NCBI GenBank assembly: GCA_003254925.1
Contig: QANZ01012736.1
Span: 1-64,000 of the forward strand
Length of the DNA stretch: 64,000 nucleotides
Reading direction: 5' to 3'
DNA from: Chamaecrista fasciculata
Taxonomy: Eukaryota > Streptophyta > Magnoliopsida > Fabales > Fabaceae
Part shown: positions 22,865-35,400 of the stretch, piece after piece
Layout of the letters: every line of letters starts with the position of its first letter
Position numbering within the stretch: the first letter of the stretch is position 1
Program-made: the position numbers and the translations under genes
Notes under the pieces: generated by a model
Database searches by the model: none
What the model saw: the letters and a program-made list of their open reading frames with translations, nothing else
What the model was told of the DNA's origin: nothing

Positions 22865-24548
22865 ATTTAAAGTGGAAGACTTTGAATCTAAAATGCAACT
22901 TGTTGCGTAGTTTTGATTTCTGCCTTCAAATTTAATCAACTCCACAAATAACTCAGCTCAAATTCTACTCCATTTTTTTTCGCAAATGATATAATTTGTC
23001 TTCTTTTCTTTTTTTTCCACAAGACTGGCAATTCAAGCCCATGATGAAAGCTACGGAACCATTATTAGACCTCTCTGCTTTGGATCAGAAATGTTTTATG
23101 AACAGTTCCCTACAGTAAAAAAACACGGATAATGATGAAGGCTAATGACTATTTTTCCCAGAAAATAAAAACTGGACAAAAATTACGTTGTCTATGAATA
23201 CAAAGTGTGACAATTTTTATTAAGTTTGCAAAGAAAACTTTTGATGTTGGTAGGTATGCATAGCTGAGCTATTACAGTTCGTGAAGTTGAATTCATGATT
23301 GAGTGATTAAGAGCGCATAATACAAGATTGCTATTCCAGAAGTTTTATTTGCACTGTATCATCATTGCTATTCTTCTCAGGCTCAGCTTATTACTTTTCT
23401 CACTGTATCATCAAATGTGAAACCAATAACTTCCACATATATTTCAGCACACCTGTATTGACAGAGCATGAACTCTATTCCATATACCACAAAATACAAA
23501 AATGATTTGGCCATCACACCATCAAAATTAACACTGCCAAGGAACATATTGCTCCCCAAGGCACATTAAAAATAGCCTGCTGAAAAGAGTAGTGTCAAGA
23601 ATTGAAAATGAAAGTAGCAAAAGTAAATTTAAAAGAAAAGAATAAAATTAGGGAGGCAGCCAATATCTTCAATAAAATCCCAAGTGGTGCCAGAATGTGA
23701 GCAACATGACCTAACAGCACGGAAGGAAGGAAGGAAGAAACAAAAATGCAAAATTAAATAAATTTACTTTCTAGTTAATCAGAATTTGTACATATCAATC
23801 ACTTAACTGGTGCCAAGCCAATAGGGATCAACAATAGGCTGCTGAAAATCTCTAAGCGTCAAGGCAAATAAGTGATATCACATCATGGAACTAAGAGATT
23901 GCCACCCACCATCTGTGACATTGTTGATGCATTCTAATTCATGAGAAAACTATAAAACAAAACAAAACAAACAAGCAAAAAATACCCCCAGAATTATATT
24001 CACAGCACCCACGCATTCACTATGTTGATCTGAAGACAGATGTTGCTGGCAGTAATTAAATTTCAATCATTTCAAAGAAAAAAAAATGAAACTAAAAGCT
24101 CTTGATGCTGGATTTACATGTACACCATAGATGAAATATTTAGCAAGAAACTACCATAGCAGCTAAATTAAATGCTATTTCATGTTCAAAAAGAATTTCA
24201 AGAGTAATAAAATTAATAAAGATAAATTAAATTTTAAGACTCTACCTACCTTGTTAAATTTTAGTGTTAGAAAATCATATCAACATAGGACAACCTAGAT
24301 TAGAATAATAAGCAAGCATTAAGCCAAAAGGAAGAGGTGATAGACAATCTAGTAAATCCATGGACAAATCAAGATGTCAAAAATGTTTGTAGACTTCCAT
24401 GTAAACTTCATAGGTTGAATGAGTGGGAAGACTTGTCCCATCTCCTTTGAATTGCACACAAAATGTCACAAATGATACACCCATTTGCTATACATTAGTT
24501 AAAGCTCAACATAATTACATGTGTAAGTTGAATTGGAGTTACAGTGTC
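22865..24548. other. Convergent intergenic region, no gene seen
   Basis: VDR and the PPR gene converge here. The sequence is AT-rich with short tracts such as a GGAAGG run near 23720-23735, but no coherent frame, tRNA or large repeat. Part is presumably the two 3' untranslated regions. Confidence 0.5.
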
Positions 24549-26222
24549 CTATGTTGCTTTATTTTTCAACAAGCCTCTATCTACCATTTCATGAAGAATC
24601 CTCTTTGCCTTCTCATTCTCTTTTCTTTCAAGAAGCTCACGAAAAATTGTTTCAAAAGTTACAAAATCAGGGACACACCCATTATTTTCCATTTTGCAAA
24701 CCAAAGTCATTGCATCATCAAACAAACCCTCTTTGCAAAGTCCACTGATCATAGAATTGTAAGCTTGGACATCAAGACAATAGCCTTCAGCTAGAAGTTG
24801 CTGAAAAATCTTTTGTGCAATATTTATTCTACCACCTTTGCACAAACCATTGATGAGTATAGTGTATGTGTGGATATCAGGCTGAATTCCTTGGTCTACA
24901 ATTCGCTTAAATAATGTAGTTGCCTCATCGAGATGGTTCCATTTGCACAATGCATCTAACAAGACACTATAGGTAATTATATCAGGAAATTGATCGTTAT
25001 TAAGCATCTCATATAAAAGATCCTGCACATATGAGATTTTCCTTAATTTACATAGACCATCAATAAGTGTATTGTAAGTTACAATGTCTGGACTGAAATT
25101 TCTGCAACGGATAAGCTTAAAGATCCCCAACGCTTCATCTACCATATTACTCTTGCAATATCCATTAATCAAGATATTATAACCGATAACATCAGGTGCC
25201 ATATCACGTCGAATCATCCTATTGAATATGTCTCTAGCCTCGTCAACATTTTTTGTCAAACAATACCCATCCATCAAAGCATTATAGGTAACAACATTAG
25301 GATTCAAACCATACTTCATCATCATACTAAAAACTGCAAGAGCTTCCGTCATCCTTCCTTCCTTACAAAATGCATCAACTAGTACAGTAAAGGGGTAAAC
25401 ACTAGGTCTGATGCATTTTTGGAACATATCTTTGAGTAATTCATAAGCTTCTTCTATTTGACCTATGATACAAAAACCATGGATTAGAGTATTATATGTC
25501 ACAATATTTGGAGAAATTTCCCGACCAATCATTCTAGAAAACAAATCACATGCCTCAACCACAAGTCTATCTTTACAAAGGCCATCAATGACCGTGCTGT
25601 ATGTAACTACATTAGGCTTAATTGCAAGACTTTCCATCTTTCTCAGCAATTTAAAGGCAGCTCTTGGTTTCCCTGCTTTACATAGCCCATTTGCTAAGGT
25701 ATTGTAACTAACTACGTCTAACAGAAACCCTTTTGCAATTAGCTCATCATGGAAGCTTAGTGCTTCCCCAACCATTTTATTGATGCACAATCCCTTCAAT
25801 AGTGTAGTCACGGTTATCGTATTTGGTCGGATACCCATCTTGAAGATCTTACCCAATACGGAGAAAGCAAAATGCATCTCACCCACATGGCAGTAACAAT
25901 TAATCAAAATGTTCCGAAAAACAAGGGATGGAGTGATGCCTCTTAACTCAGCCAGAGAACAAAGTGAAATGGCAGTGGGATAGTGTTTCATCTTAACAAT
26001 CCCACTTAGAATCTTGCCAAATTGGACTACGGAGGGAAGAGGATGAATGCGAAGCAAGCGATTAAAGGAAGCAACGGCATCACGGATGTCGTTAGGGTTT
26101 GCAGAATGGGAATGAAGAAACAAGTTGAAATTGAGGGAAAGAGCGAAATAGGGATGGAAGGAAGAAGGAAGAAAGAGAGAAAATTTGGGAAAAGCATACC
26201 TTGAAGCTGTAGAGTATAACAT
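24549..26222 (-). CDS. P-class PPR protein, restorer-of-fertility-like
   Basis: A single intronless frame of 557 residues on the minus strand, starting at 26222. The first ~40 residues are hydrophobic with Ser, Phe and Arg and few acids, consistent with mitochondrial import. About residues 60-550 are 13 to 14 tandem 35-residue repeats of the P type, recognisable by phrases such as PNVVTYSTVIDGLCK, PNIVTYNTLIHGFC and PDIVTYNTLIDGLCK. There are no E, DYW or SMR domains. P-class PPRs bind organellar RNA in a sequence-specific way. The 'VTYNTLI..C' style, absence of introns and length match the restorer-of-fertility-like clade, which silences mitochondrial male-sterility transcripts. Which RNA it binds is unknown. 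It stands alone here, whereas RFL genes often cluster. Confidence 0.9.
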   Translation of the reverse strand: MLYSTASRYAFPKFSLFLPSSFHPYFALSLNFNLFLHSHSANPNDIRDAVASFNRLLRIHPLPSVVQFGKILSGIVKMKHYPTAISLCSLAELRGITPSLVFRNILINCYCHVGEMHFAFSVLGKIFKMGIRPNTITVTTLLKGLCINKMVGEALSFHDELIAKGFLLDVVSYNTLANGLCKAGKPRAAFKLLRKMESLAIKPNVVTYSTVIDGLCKDRLVVEACDLFSRMIGREISPNIVTYNTLIHGFCIIGQIEEAYELLKDMFQKCIRPSVYPFTVLVDAFCKEGRMTEALAVFSMMMKYGLNPNVVTYNALMDGYCLTKNVDEARDIFNRMIRRDMAPDVIGYNILINGYCKSNMVDEALGIFKLIRCRNFSPDIVTYNTLIDGLCKLRKISYVQDLLYEMLNNDQFPDIITYSVLLDALCKWNHLDEATTLFKRIVDQGIQPDIHTYTILINGLCKGGRINIAQKIFQQLLAEGYCLDVQAYNSMISGLCKEGLFDDAMTLVCKMENNGCVPDFVTFETIFRELLERKENEKAKRILHEMVDRGLLKNKAT

Positions 26223-26559
26223 GATTAATCTTTCGGTTGTGAAATTCAGATTCTGCGTTAGAGAAAGCCCTCACAGGAATGAATACACTAGTCTGAAACA
26301 AAGATGTCAAAACATCATCAGAGAAAGCGGCTATGATGCGATTGCGTTTTACCTTTTTCAAAATAATTTCCAATTTTTTTAAATACGTTATCTTAATAAA
26401 AAAAATTTTAAAAATGTTTAACAAGTTTATTTTTAAATTAAAAAACATAAAAAAATTAATTAATTTTTTTTATATATTTTTTTGGTAAGATTTTTGGTTT
26501 ATATTTTAACTAGAAATTTTTTTTAAATTTTTTTTTGATTATCTATATTTTAAATTCGT

Positions 26560-26740
26560 TATTTGGGCGGATCATAGAGTGACTTGATCGGTTTTTAAAA
26601 AAGTATAGAAAATAGATCTGACCGGTTTTCTAAAAATCGCTCCGGGTCACGGTTCAACCCTGGTCAGTCCGGCCCGAAGCGGTTTTGGGCAGTTTAAAAC
26701 GGTCCAAACTTCTAACTGGTCCGATCTAGGTTTCATAACA
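26560..26740. repeat. Degenerate ACCGGTT-type repeat
   Basis: The block is much GC-richer than its surroundings and repeats GACCGGTTTT, GGTCACGGTTCAACCC, GGTCAGTCCGGCCCG and AACGGTCC. Such sequences are common debris of plant transposable elements. No ends were identified. Confidence 0.4.
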
Positions 26741-26829
26741 TTGGTTTATACATTAAAAACTTAATTTATATTTTTTATAAATCATTTTTAGTATTTTATG
26801 TGATACTAATGAATTAGACAAAAGTATTT

Positions 26830-27110
26830 TTGGTACCCTTAAAGCATGCGGCCATTTTCAGTTATACATCTAAAATTTGTTTCGGTCAATTGTATCCTCA
26901 AAATATGAAGTCAGTTTCAGTTATACCTTCAAAATTTTTCTGAGTCAATTATACTCCTAATCTTTTCTTTTTTGTATCAATTGTACCCCTAATTTTTTCT
27001 TTTTTCTTCAATTTTACCCCAAAATTAGGGGATATTTGGAGGTACAATTGACTCAATTTTTTAGAGGTATAACTTAATGGATTTATCTAACATGTGCCCT
27101 TAGGGCACAT
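26830..27110. repeat. Degenerate internal repeats around TCAATTGTACCCCTAA
   Basis: Variants of 'agtcaattgtaccccta' and 'cagttatacctcaaaat' recur about six times in both orientations, ending at the near-palindrome GTGCCCTTAGGGCAC (27094-27108). The word GGGCACATGTTA reappears at 27234. This suggests a decayed foldback element. Confidence 0.4.
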
Positions 27111-27379
27111 TTTAAGATTTCTTCTGATTAGTTAGTAGAGTATTTCATATCTTGAAATCTACGAAAATTCATTTAAAAGATAATTTTTAATGTTTGAAAA
27201 CTCGCTTGACCCATCAAAAGAAACCTTAACAAGGGCACATGTTAGAAGGACCCTAACTTAATTTAATATTGGAGACAAAATTAAAAATTGATGACAATCT
27301 TAGAAACCAAAATGGTGCTTTTGTTGAAAATTGATGTTGGTATCACGAGTGTGGAAGAGTAAAGTTCTTTATACCTTAT

Positions 27380-28100
27380 ACCTTTAACCATAGTAATTAA
27401 GATCGAGATCTTAAATCGTGTAAGATCGAGATCTTGATAAGGTCCACCTTGCCGGATCGCACATAGGATCATAAATGACTGAGATCATAGTGGGATCATG
27501 ATTTTTTGGGTAGGATCGCAAAATTCTAAAGATCTTGGTCAGATTTTGAATTTCTTTCTTTTTCTTTGTATTTTGACATTATTTTAAGAGAAAACATACT
27601 ATTTGGTCCCTGAATTTATATCGAGTCAACTAAGCAGTCCTTGAATAATCAAAATACACAATTTGATCCTTGAAATATTTCAATTTTGGTCCCTAAATTT
27701 AAACTAATTTTATACTTTTTGGTCCTTGAATTTTATACTCAATTAATATTATTTGGTCCCTAAATTTTAATTAACTTTATACTTTTTGGTCCTTGAATTT
27801 GTATTAAATTTATACTATTTGGTCCCTGAATTGTTACCTTTTGGTCCCTAAATTTGACCCAAGGACTAGACCGTTGACAATTGTAATAATTCAAGGACTG
27901 ATTAATTAACACGGTGTAAATTTAGGGATCAAATAATAGGTATTTTTTTTAATATTACTAAAATATTAATGTTATTACATATATATTATTTTTTTTAAAA
28001 GAAAACTAAGATCTTACGATCCTCGATCTGATCTTCCGATTCAATCTATCATGTTCCCCTTCCGATCCTTAGCAAGATTCTGATCTTGATTACCTTGCCT
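27380..28100. mobile_element. Inverted-repeat element with GATC-rich arms, carrying a nested repeat
   Basis: The left arm TTTAACCATAGTAATTAAGATC is matched by the reverse complement of the right arm, which ends CTGATCTTGATTACCTTGCCTTTAAC. Both arms are dense in GATC/GATCTT words (27395-27540 and 28000-28090). Between them lies a different block of TTTGGTCC repeats (27595-27940). No transposase frame is seen. Ends are approximate and no target duplication was resolved. Confidence 0.55.
27595..27940. repeat. Tandem and inverted TTTGGTCCCTGAATTT repeats
   Basis: TTTGGTCC(C/T)(T/A)(G/A)AATTT recurs at least eight times, four of them spaced by AT-rich linkers such as 'AACTTTATACTT', then ends in the opposite orientation (AATTCAAGGACTG, TTTAGGGATCAAATAAT). 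It appears to be a foldback unit that expanded internally. Confidence 0.75.
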
Positions 28101-29404
28101 TTAACACAATGATCATTCAATCACATATTTTATTTATATTCTCTCTCTTCTATAATTAATTTTATAAAATATTGTCTTTTATATCATCTCTATTATGATT
28201 GGTGATGTAGAAAACAAATCATCACATCTTAAATTTATTAAAAATATTTTATAACAAATATATGAGGAATTTTATACAATTTTAATCCTGAAATATATAC
28301 CATGGGACTGCCATGAGGCTTTTTAGTTGGTAATGAGAGTTCAATCTTCTTGACTAATTAGTCTTTTTGTCTAAGAAAATTGTGATAGGTACAAAATATG
28401 TATAAGTTGCTTAAATCTTGTGAATAATTACGAAGTTTTTCTGTAGATCTGCTACTCAGAGGAGGAAAAAAAAAAACTCTATATATATATGCTATCAAAA
28501 TCTCTTCAAAGGTTTTATGATGCTGGTTCCATGTTAAGGAGTTTATGAAGTTCTCCAAGAAGGCTAATTCGAGATGCTTATGTCAAACTCAGCAAATCAA
28601 CATGGGGTGGTCCATATTATGAGAAACAAAAAGATAAACTTATTAACTAATTTACTTGTTTAATATGATGATTCTTTAGTAAAGTTCTTAAATTAATTAG
28701 GTTTGCTAGAAAATACGATTTATTGTTGTCCTTATTGGCTTATTCATTATATTTTAAGCTAATAAATTAATCAATTATAGGTTTGAGATTTGAATGTTGT
28801 GTTATATTATTAAGTGATCTAATTTCTTGGTTTAGGTAATTGGACAATAGATTTTCAACGATACAACAAGGCTATAGCATCTAAGTTTAAATTGTTTTTG
28901 TATGAAACATATTTTATATGATATTTAAAGATATCCAAGACAGAAAAATTATAAAAATTGTTTTTAATATTGTTTTCTTTATTTTTGTCATAGTTCAATA
29001 ACAAAAGAAAATATCGTAGTCTAACTAATTTATCTTCAGAATTAATTTTTAATCTACAATTGAAATTTGTTCTATATTCATTTTTCACATTCAAAATGCA
29101 ATTTTGTGAAAAAAAATAAAATAAACGAAAAAGGGGAAATGAATATGAACATCCAATCCGGCGAAAAATCTAACCCATCCAAGCCCAAGACTTATTTTGA
29201 CCCTAATTCAAAACGCTTCACTAATTGAAAAATAATAATAATAATTAAAATAATCAACTATTTCCGAACAAAATTTACATACAGAACTCTTAATCCTCAA
29301 TGTTTTAAATAAATGCTTTGACTTACCACAAAACAATTGATTTTGGATATCATGTTTCAATCCTTAAAGCAATATTTTGGCTGTTAAAGTTTCCTATCTC
29401 AAAA

Positions 29405-32400
29405 TCAAGTCCTTTTCCTTTTGCTCGATTTATGATCATGTTTGTCTTTACTCCTCTTCTTGTCACTCTTGTGACTTCCCTTTTCTTTTCCAGGCTTCAT
29501 CTCACTCCTACTGGATTTTATACTAATTAGCCCATCACTTGGTAATTTTCCATCCTTATTTTGCAGAGCATTCTCAAAATTAGCTTCACCATCTGCAATG
29601 GCATATTCTTGTAGCGACTCAGGATCGAAGAGTGCTTCGGATTCGGATTTTGACTTCATGTCATCCTACGAAGCAATCGTACTAGTTAGAGCAACTTCAA
29701 AAATAATTCTTATTTCAAGAGAAAATTTAACATAAATGGTGGTGGAAACAAGGATGAATGCTTAAATTATGGACCAAAAAGCAAAGGTCAAAGGCATATA
29801 CCTCAACTTGTTTAGCTGCATTATTGAGATCTTCATCCACAGAGACACTATGGGGTTCCATTACAATCTGAGGAAAGACGATAAAAAGGTGCATGATGAG
29901 TTCAAAAACAGAAACAAATATTAAGGAGAAAATGATTTAGTCCCTAAAAGACTCTATGTCTCAATTTAGTCTGTGAAAAATGAAGTTATACAATTTAATT
30001 CCTGAAATATACAATTACAACCAATTTGATCTTTTTGTTAAGGATACTAATCAAAATTTAATAACAAATCTAATGTAATTTTAAATTTTATTAAAATTAC
30101 AAAAAACGATTGAGGTTAAAAAATTATATTTTTTTGTTAAATTTCAAATAATGTTTTAGCCAAATGACTAATGTAATTGCACCTTTTAGAGACTAAGTTG
30201 AGACATTTATCATCTTTTAGGACTAAATCATTAATTTACTCAACTAAAAAAGGTAGCAAGAAAACAGTGTAAGTTATGTCCTCAAACACTGCTTCCAAAT
30301 GCATGGGAGGAGATTACTAGCCAAAACCATGCTATCAGTGAGTTGAAAAGCATCATCCCACATAAATGCTTCAGTCAAAATATCTTCATCAACTAACTTA
30401 CTTCTTTCAATCGTGGCAAGGTTGACTCAATCTCCTTGGTTGCAACACCATATAGATATTTGTAAAACTTCTTCATAACCTTTATAAATAGAGACAATAT
30501 TTGTGTTCTTTCCAACTTCATTTGTCCCTGATGAACAAAAAAAAGAGTAAAAGAACTTAATTTATCTTCTCGTTTGATAAAGGGAAAAATACTCTAATAT
30601 AATCCCATAGACAAAGGAGTTCTACTTAAATCTCACAGAGATCAGATCACGCAATAAATTGTTGAGTGACTAAAGAGAAAAATTTAAGAAACTTCTAGAT
30701 CATGTCTGGTTGCAGGATTCAGTGATATTTTTACATCAAGATAGTAGGTTGAGAACCAAACCTCAATATAGGAAATGTTCTGATTCTGCAGACCAATGCA
30801 GAGTAAGACAGATGCCTGAACATACGACAACGTGACAGGAAGCTTTTCTTGGAAGAAGAGATGTGCGAGGATAGGAACAAAATCTAAAATCTGTAAAACA
30901 GGATCACACTCAACCACTTTATATCATGACAATCAGATATTAGGAACTCCGCAATAATAAAGGTCTTATGACAGAATTTGCCAGTCAGAGTCATCATAAG
31001 AAAGATATTTCCCTTTGTCAGTCAGTAATCAAATAACTATTCCAAATTAAATCACAATTATTTGTGTTAAAGAAGGGAGTAAGATTTATCAATGGGAAGC
31101 AATCAGGGAAACAGATGCTATAAGCATACAGGAAAACCATTACTGAATAATAAAAGGTAGTAGACGCATTCTAATATTAAAAAATTAAGAAATATCCATC
31201 ATGATTGCGTCCGTGATTGAAGAGATCTTACCAGATGAAAATCAGCAAGATTGTCAACATAAGCCTCTAGTCGCTTCATATCATGTGGTGATAAATATTC
31301 TTTAACTGACCCCAGAATTCTATCAGAAGAGCTCTTTGTGGTTTCCATCTCCATAAAATTGATTTTTGGATCTATGACACTGATAAATTATCACTGCCAT
31401 CAGCATGTAGATGAGTTGACATATAAATAGGGTTCCTACGGTATTCACTGAAAGACCAAATTTATAATTGATAAATACAATAATGCTATATCTTTTGTCT
31501 TCGTATGAGGGAAGAATAGCATGAGTTTAATTTCCAAATCCATTTCAACCATTAAGCCAAAACTCAGAAGGCATTATAAATGAATTCAACCAAAAACAAA
31601 TCAAACTTGTTAATGTAAAGACATCTAGACAAAATTGTACACAATTAACAAATCAAACACAATAAAAGCATGCACTTTATCCTTTCCATGCACAAAAAAG
31701 TTAATTTTACTTAATACATATCATTCCCAAGCAAGGGGATAATTCTAGCCAAAAATAAAATAAAAATTTCGTCCATTAGTTATATCTGACAGACCAAATT
31801 TTATAATTCTTCCACGATTCTACATTTTAAGGAACTATAAAGCATACATTCATATCTGAGAGAAGTGAGAACAATGCATAATTATATGATTTATATTAAT
31901 AATACTAACCTCATTGCAAGCTTGTATTCCATTCCACGGAAACTGGAAGCTAGAAGTCTAGTAAATCTTTGTCTAAAATCTACAAATTATGTGTAAAATA
32001 ATTTGTAAATAATAAAGTGTATCATATGAATTGATTACAAAATACAAATATCATAATATCAAAACATGAGCCCACCTTGGTAAAATGGACCAAAAAAGCC
32101 CCATTGATCTGATCCATCAACTTCAATTTCATCATTGTTCAAAGGTTTCAGGATCATACATGTATGCTCACCAGTCACTGTATTCTGTTCAATTCGGGAA
32201 AAAGTTGGATAGTTAATTTAAAAATATGGATGCAGCGTTAATTCTTGCTTAAGTAGAAACATATAAAAATGATCTTAACTGGAATCTGGCCAATGTAGAA
32301 GGGAGCAAATTTATGCTTCCTCCAAAAGCGAAAAAGGTCTAATGTTAGACCAAAGGAGACACCAATGTAATGGAGCTTCTCCGGCCGTCTTTCACGCAGA

Positions 32401-35400
32401 TGTACAAGCAAATGTGGAAGATCTGTTCTAGGTTTTACATTTTCTTCAAGAAGTGAAACCTGCAATCATAGTAGTATCAGGAAGAGAAAAATTAGCACTA
32501 AAGACAAAAGTATAGTTTAAAGATAAACCAAGGTTGACTGAGATATAGAGTAACAAGAAGATAGTAAAAATAAAATATAGCTCTGCATTTTTGCCCAAAA
32601 TGCAGCCTTTGCCAATAAGCAATATTTCACCTTACGCCAAGCAAAGCCAATGGAAAGAAACAAACAGAAAAGATAAAAGGTCCTTAGCTTGGATAGTGGA
32701 CCATCGTTGCAGATAAAATAACAGAATCAATGCAACAGTCATGCACACACTTAGTTGTTCTTTTATGCCCAACTACTTCAGGAGCCACTATGGCTACCAG
32801 CACTACCAAGTTGATGCAAAGCCCAAACGGAGCAACAAAATATATTAGGGGGAAAAAAAAATTTGATCCTCTAAACAATAAATTCCATGCTCTTTTCTTG
32901 CTAATTTTTCTTTTTCAATCCACATTCCACCATATCTCATTACCCTGCTGATAATTCAAATATTATAATAACACCTGAAGTTTCCTCTTTCAAATATTCT
33001 CAGAAATAAATAATTAATCAAAACAAATATCTGCAAAGAAATGAATATTGGTTGTTCTCATATCAATTAACAAGACAAAATTTGAAAAATAAAGATCTCT
33101 CTGACTACTTATGATACAGACTACATCATGTAAGCATTATAATGTAGATGTACCAAATTATCCAAAACTATTCAGAAAAAATAAGATATTTTAGTTACAG
33201 ACCTTCTCTGCAGCTTCTGTAATCCTAACTTGCGGAGCCTCCACTACTCCTTCAACATCCATCTCAGAGATAGGAGTAAGTTGTCCTTCATAATAACTGC
33301 AGAAAATAATTTATGTTAGGGTATGTTTAGATTGGGTATTAAGGAGGAGAACAGAAGGGAAGAGGAGAGTTTTGGGAAGTTGAAAATTAGAGGAGAGGAT
33401 AACGAGGGATTGGTTTTTAATCCTCCACTATCCTCCCCCTTCACAAATTCAAAATACCCCAAATTGGAGTATTTTGGAGGATCCAAACAAGGGGAAGGGT
33501 TATGAAGACCTCCCCTGCCCTTTCCCTCCCTTCCCCTCCTAATTTCCAAACAAAACCTTAATGTTTTAATTCTACTTTAAACCCATTAAACACCAAGGGC
33601 TTGTTTGGCAATTACGAGGAGAAGGGAGGGGGAGAGATTGGAGGGGAAGGGAAGGGAAGGGTCAAGGGAGGGAGGGTATGTCTGGATTGGAGATTGAGGA
33701 AGATAAGGGGAGCCAGGGGGAGAGGAATGGGACCTCTTCCCCTTATTTGGGAAGTTGAGAAATGGAGGGGAGCACTCACCGTATTAAAAGGTCAACTGCT
33801 TGTGAACCATATCCAAGCTGCCATGCATTGAAATCACAACAATTAGAGGAAAGGACTATACATCAGGTGGATCTGGAAAAACAAAATAAAAAGCCAGAAT
33901 ACAGAAATTACCCTCATTGCACTTGGGTGCGTAGCAATGCGTACAATGCGAGCACCAGAAAGTGAGGGAAAAACTGTATCTCGGAATTGCTCACAAAATT
34001 TCCATGGTATTTGATCTCCAAAAGGTTGATGACCATCACTCAAACTTTTAAGTGCTGACTGACGGGATATCTGCCCCTCGAGACAAACCTGTAAATAGAA
34101 GTGATAAATGTGAGAAGTCACAAAAGGACAAGCTTACCGTAGGAGCAAAAGAGAAATAATCATAAGCATAAATGACAAGTAATTATGAACTCAATATCAA
34201 CACCAAGCAAAACTATAATAAGGGTGTATTTTGGTCAAAATAAATGTAGTTGCCGTTTATCTTTTGGTGAAGAGGAGGCCTATGTATATTTTCATAATAG
34301 AGAAGAGAGCTATATTAGGTTATGTCAAAAAAGAGCAAGTAAACCAAGTTATGGGAACCAAATCTGATATAACAGAGAAATAGAATGGTTTAAGCCAAAG
34401 ATACAAACCTGGATGACACACAAGATATCAGGAAGTTGATTCTTTGACTCATCAACAGGGCCTGTACGTAAAATGCCTTTAGTATTCCAGCTCAAGTCAT
34501 GTCAACCCAAACAAAGAGAGACTAAGGCCATGCTTACTATGAGTGAAATAAGAAATGTGGAAAATGGGAACGTCCATTTTCCAGCCACCCATTTTCAATC
34601 CTACTAAGAAATAATAATTTAAAAATTTTAAACCAGAAGTCAGTATACCAAGTAGTACAAATAAGTGGTGTGCTGGAGCATCAGCAATCAGTTGCAGATC
34701 ATTTGGAGAATTCTTGTAGTGAGAGGCAACATATAAGGCCATCATTCGCTGCAAAAATAGAAATACTCAGTAAAGCATATAAAACCATAAGCTTCCTAAC
34801 ATCATAAAAAAAAATCAGGTTTTACCTGCAGAAACAATTCACTATCTTTGTGATAAGAGAAAAGGGTATCCCGATTAACATAGTATAGATCACACTCACA
34901 GGGTGGAGGCAACCTGATTACAGAAAAAGAGCCAAATTAAATATTAACAAATACCTATAATCTTAAAGAGGCAATATGAAAAAAGCTTGGTATAACCTGC
35001 TAAGATTAGGGATGGAATTTGTAACATCTAAGCAAAGCAAAGCATTAAGCCAGCTTTCAATTGGATCCCCAGAAGCATATCTGATTGATTCACTCAATTC
35101 TATTTTCTTAAACAGACGACCTGAAAGAAATAATTCAAAATTTAACACATATGCCATATATATTGAGCACACCTAACATGCATGAGGCACCTCCAAGGAG
35201 CTATGTACAATAATCATGTTACTGACCCATTAAACTCTACAAGAATCAAAGTATCACAACCCACTTAGATTGTCTTCCCATCCTGAACAGAAAATGGCAA
35301 GCATGTTTATAAGATTAAATTATTCTTTCAGTCAATTAATAATTCAATTCTTATAATTTTCAATTTTTAATTTAATCCTTGCAGTTAAAGTTCTTGGCAG

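Larger units (their letters stand above)
26223..29404. other. Repeat-rich intergenic region
   Basis: No gene between the PPR start and the NAT10 stop. It contains a CCGGTT/GGTTCAACCC-type repeat (26560-26740), a block of degenerate repeats about 'TCAATTGTACCCCTAA' (26820-27110) and a nested inverted-repeat element (27380-28100), then plain AT-rich DNA to 29400. Confidence 0.6.

Noticed and set aside
24423..24794. 123-residue plus-strand frame at the PPR 3' end
   Set aside because: Overlaps the well-supported PPR gene on the other strand and has no recognisable domain or composition.
25465..26204. Plus-strand frames opposite the PPR gene
   Set aside because: They are antisense shadows of the repeat-rich PPR coding sequence.
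26092..26448. 118-residue minus-strand frame overlapping the PPR start
   Set aside because: It is a shifted frame over the PPR leader and AT-rich promoter with no family resemblance.
27595..27940. CRISPR-like spaced repeats
   Set aside because: Repeats are imperfect, spacers are irregular and the genome is a plant; they are foldback debris.
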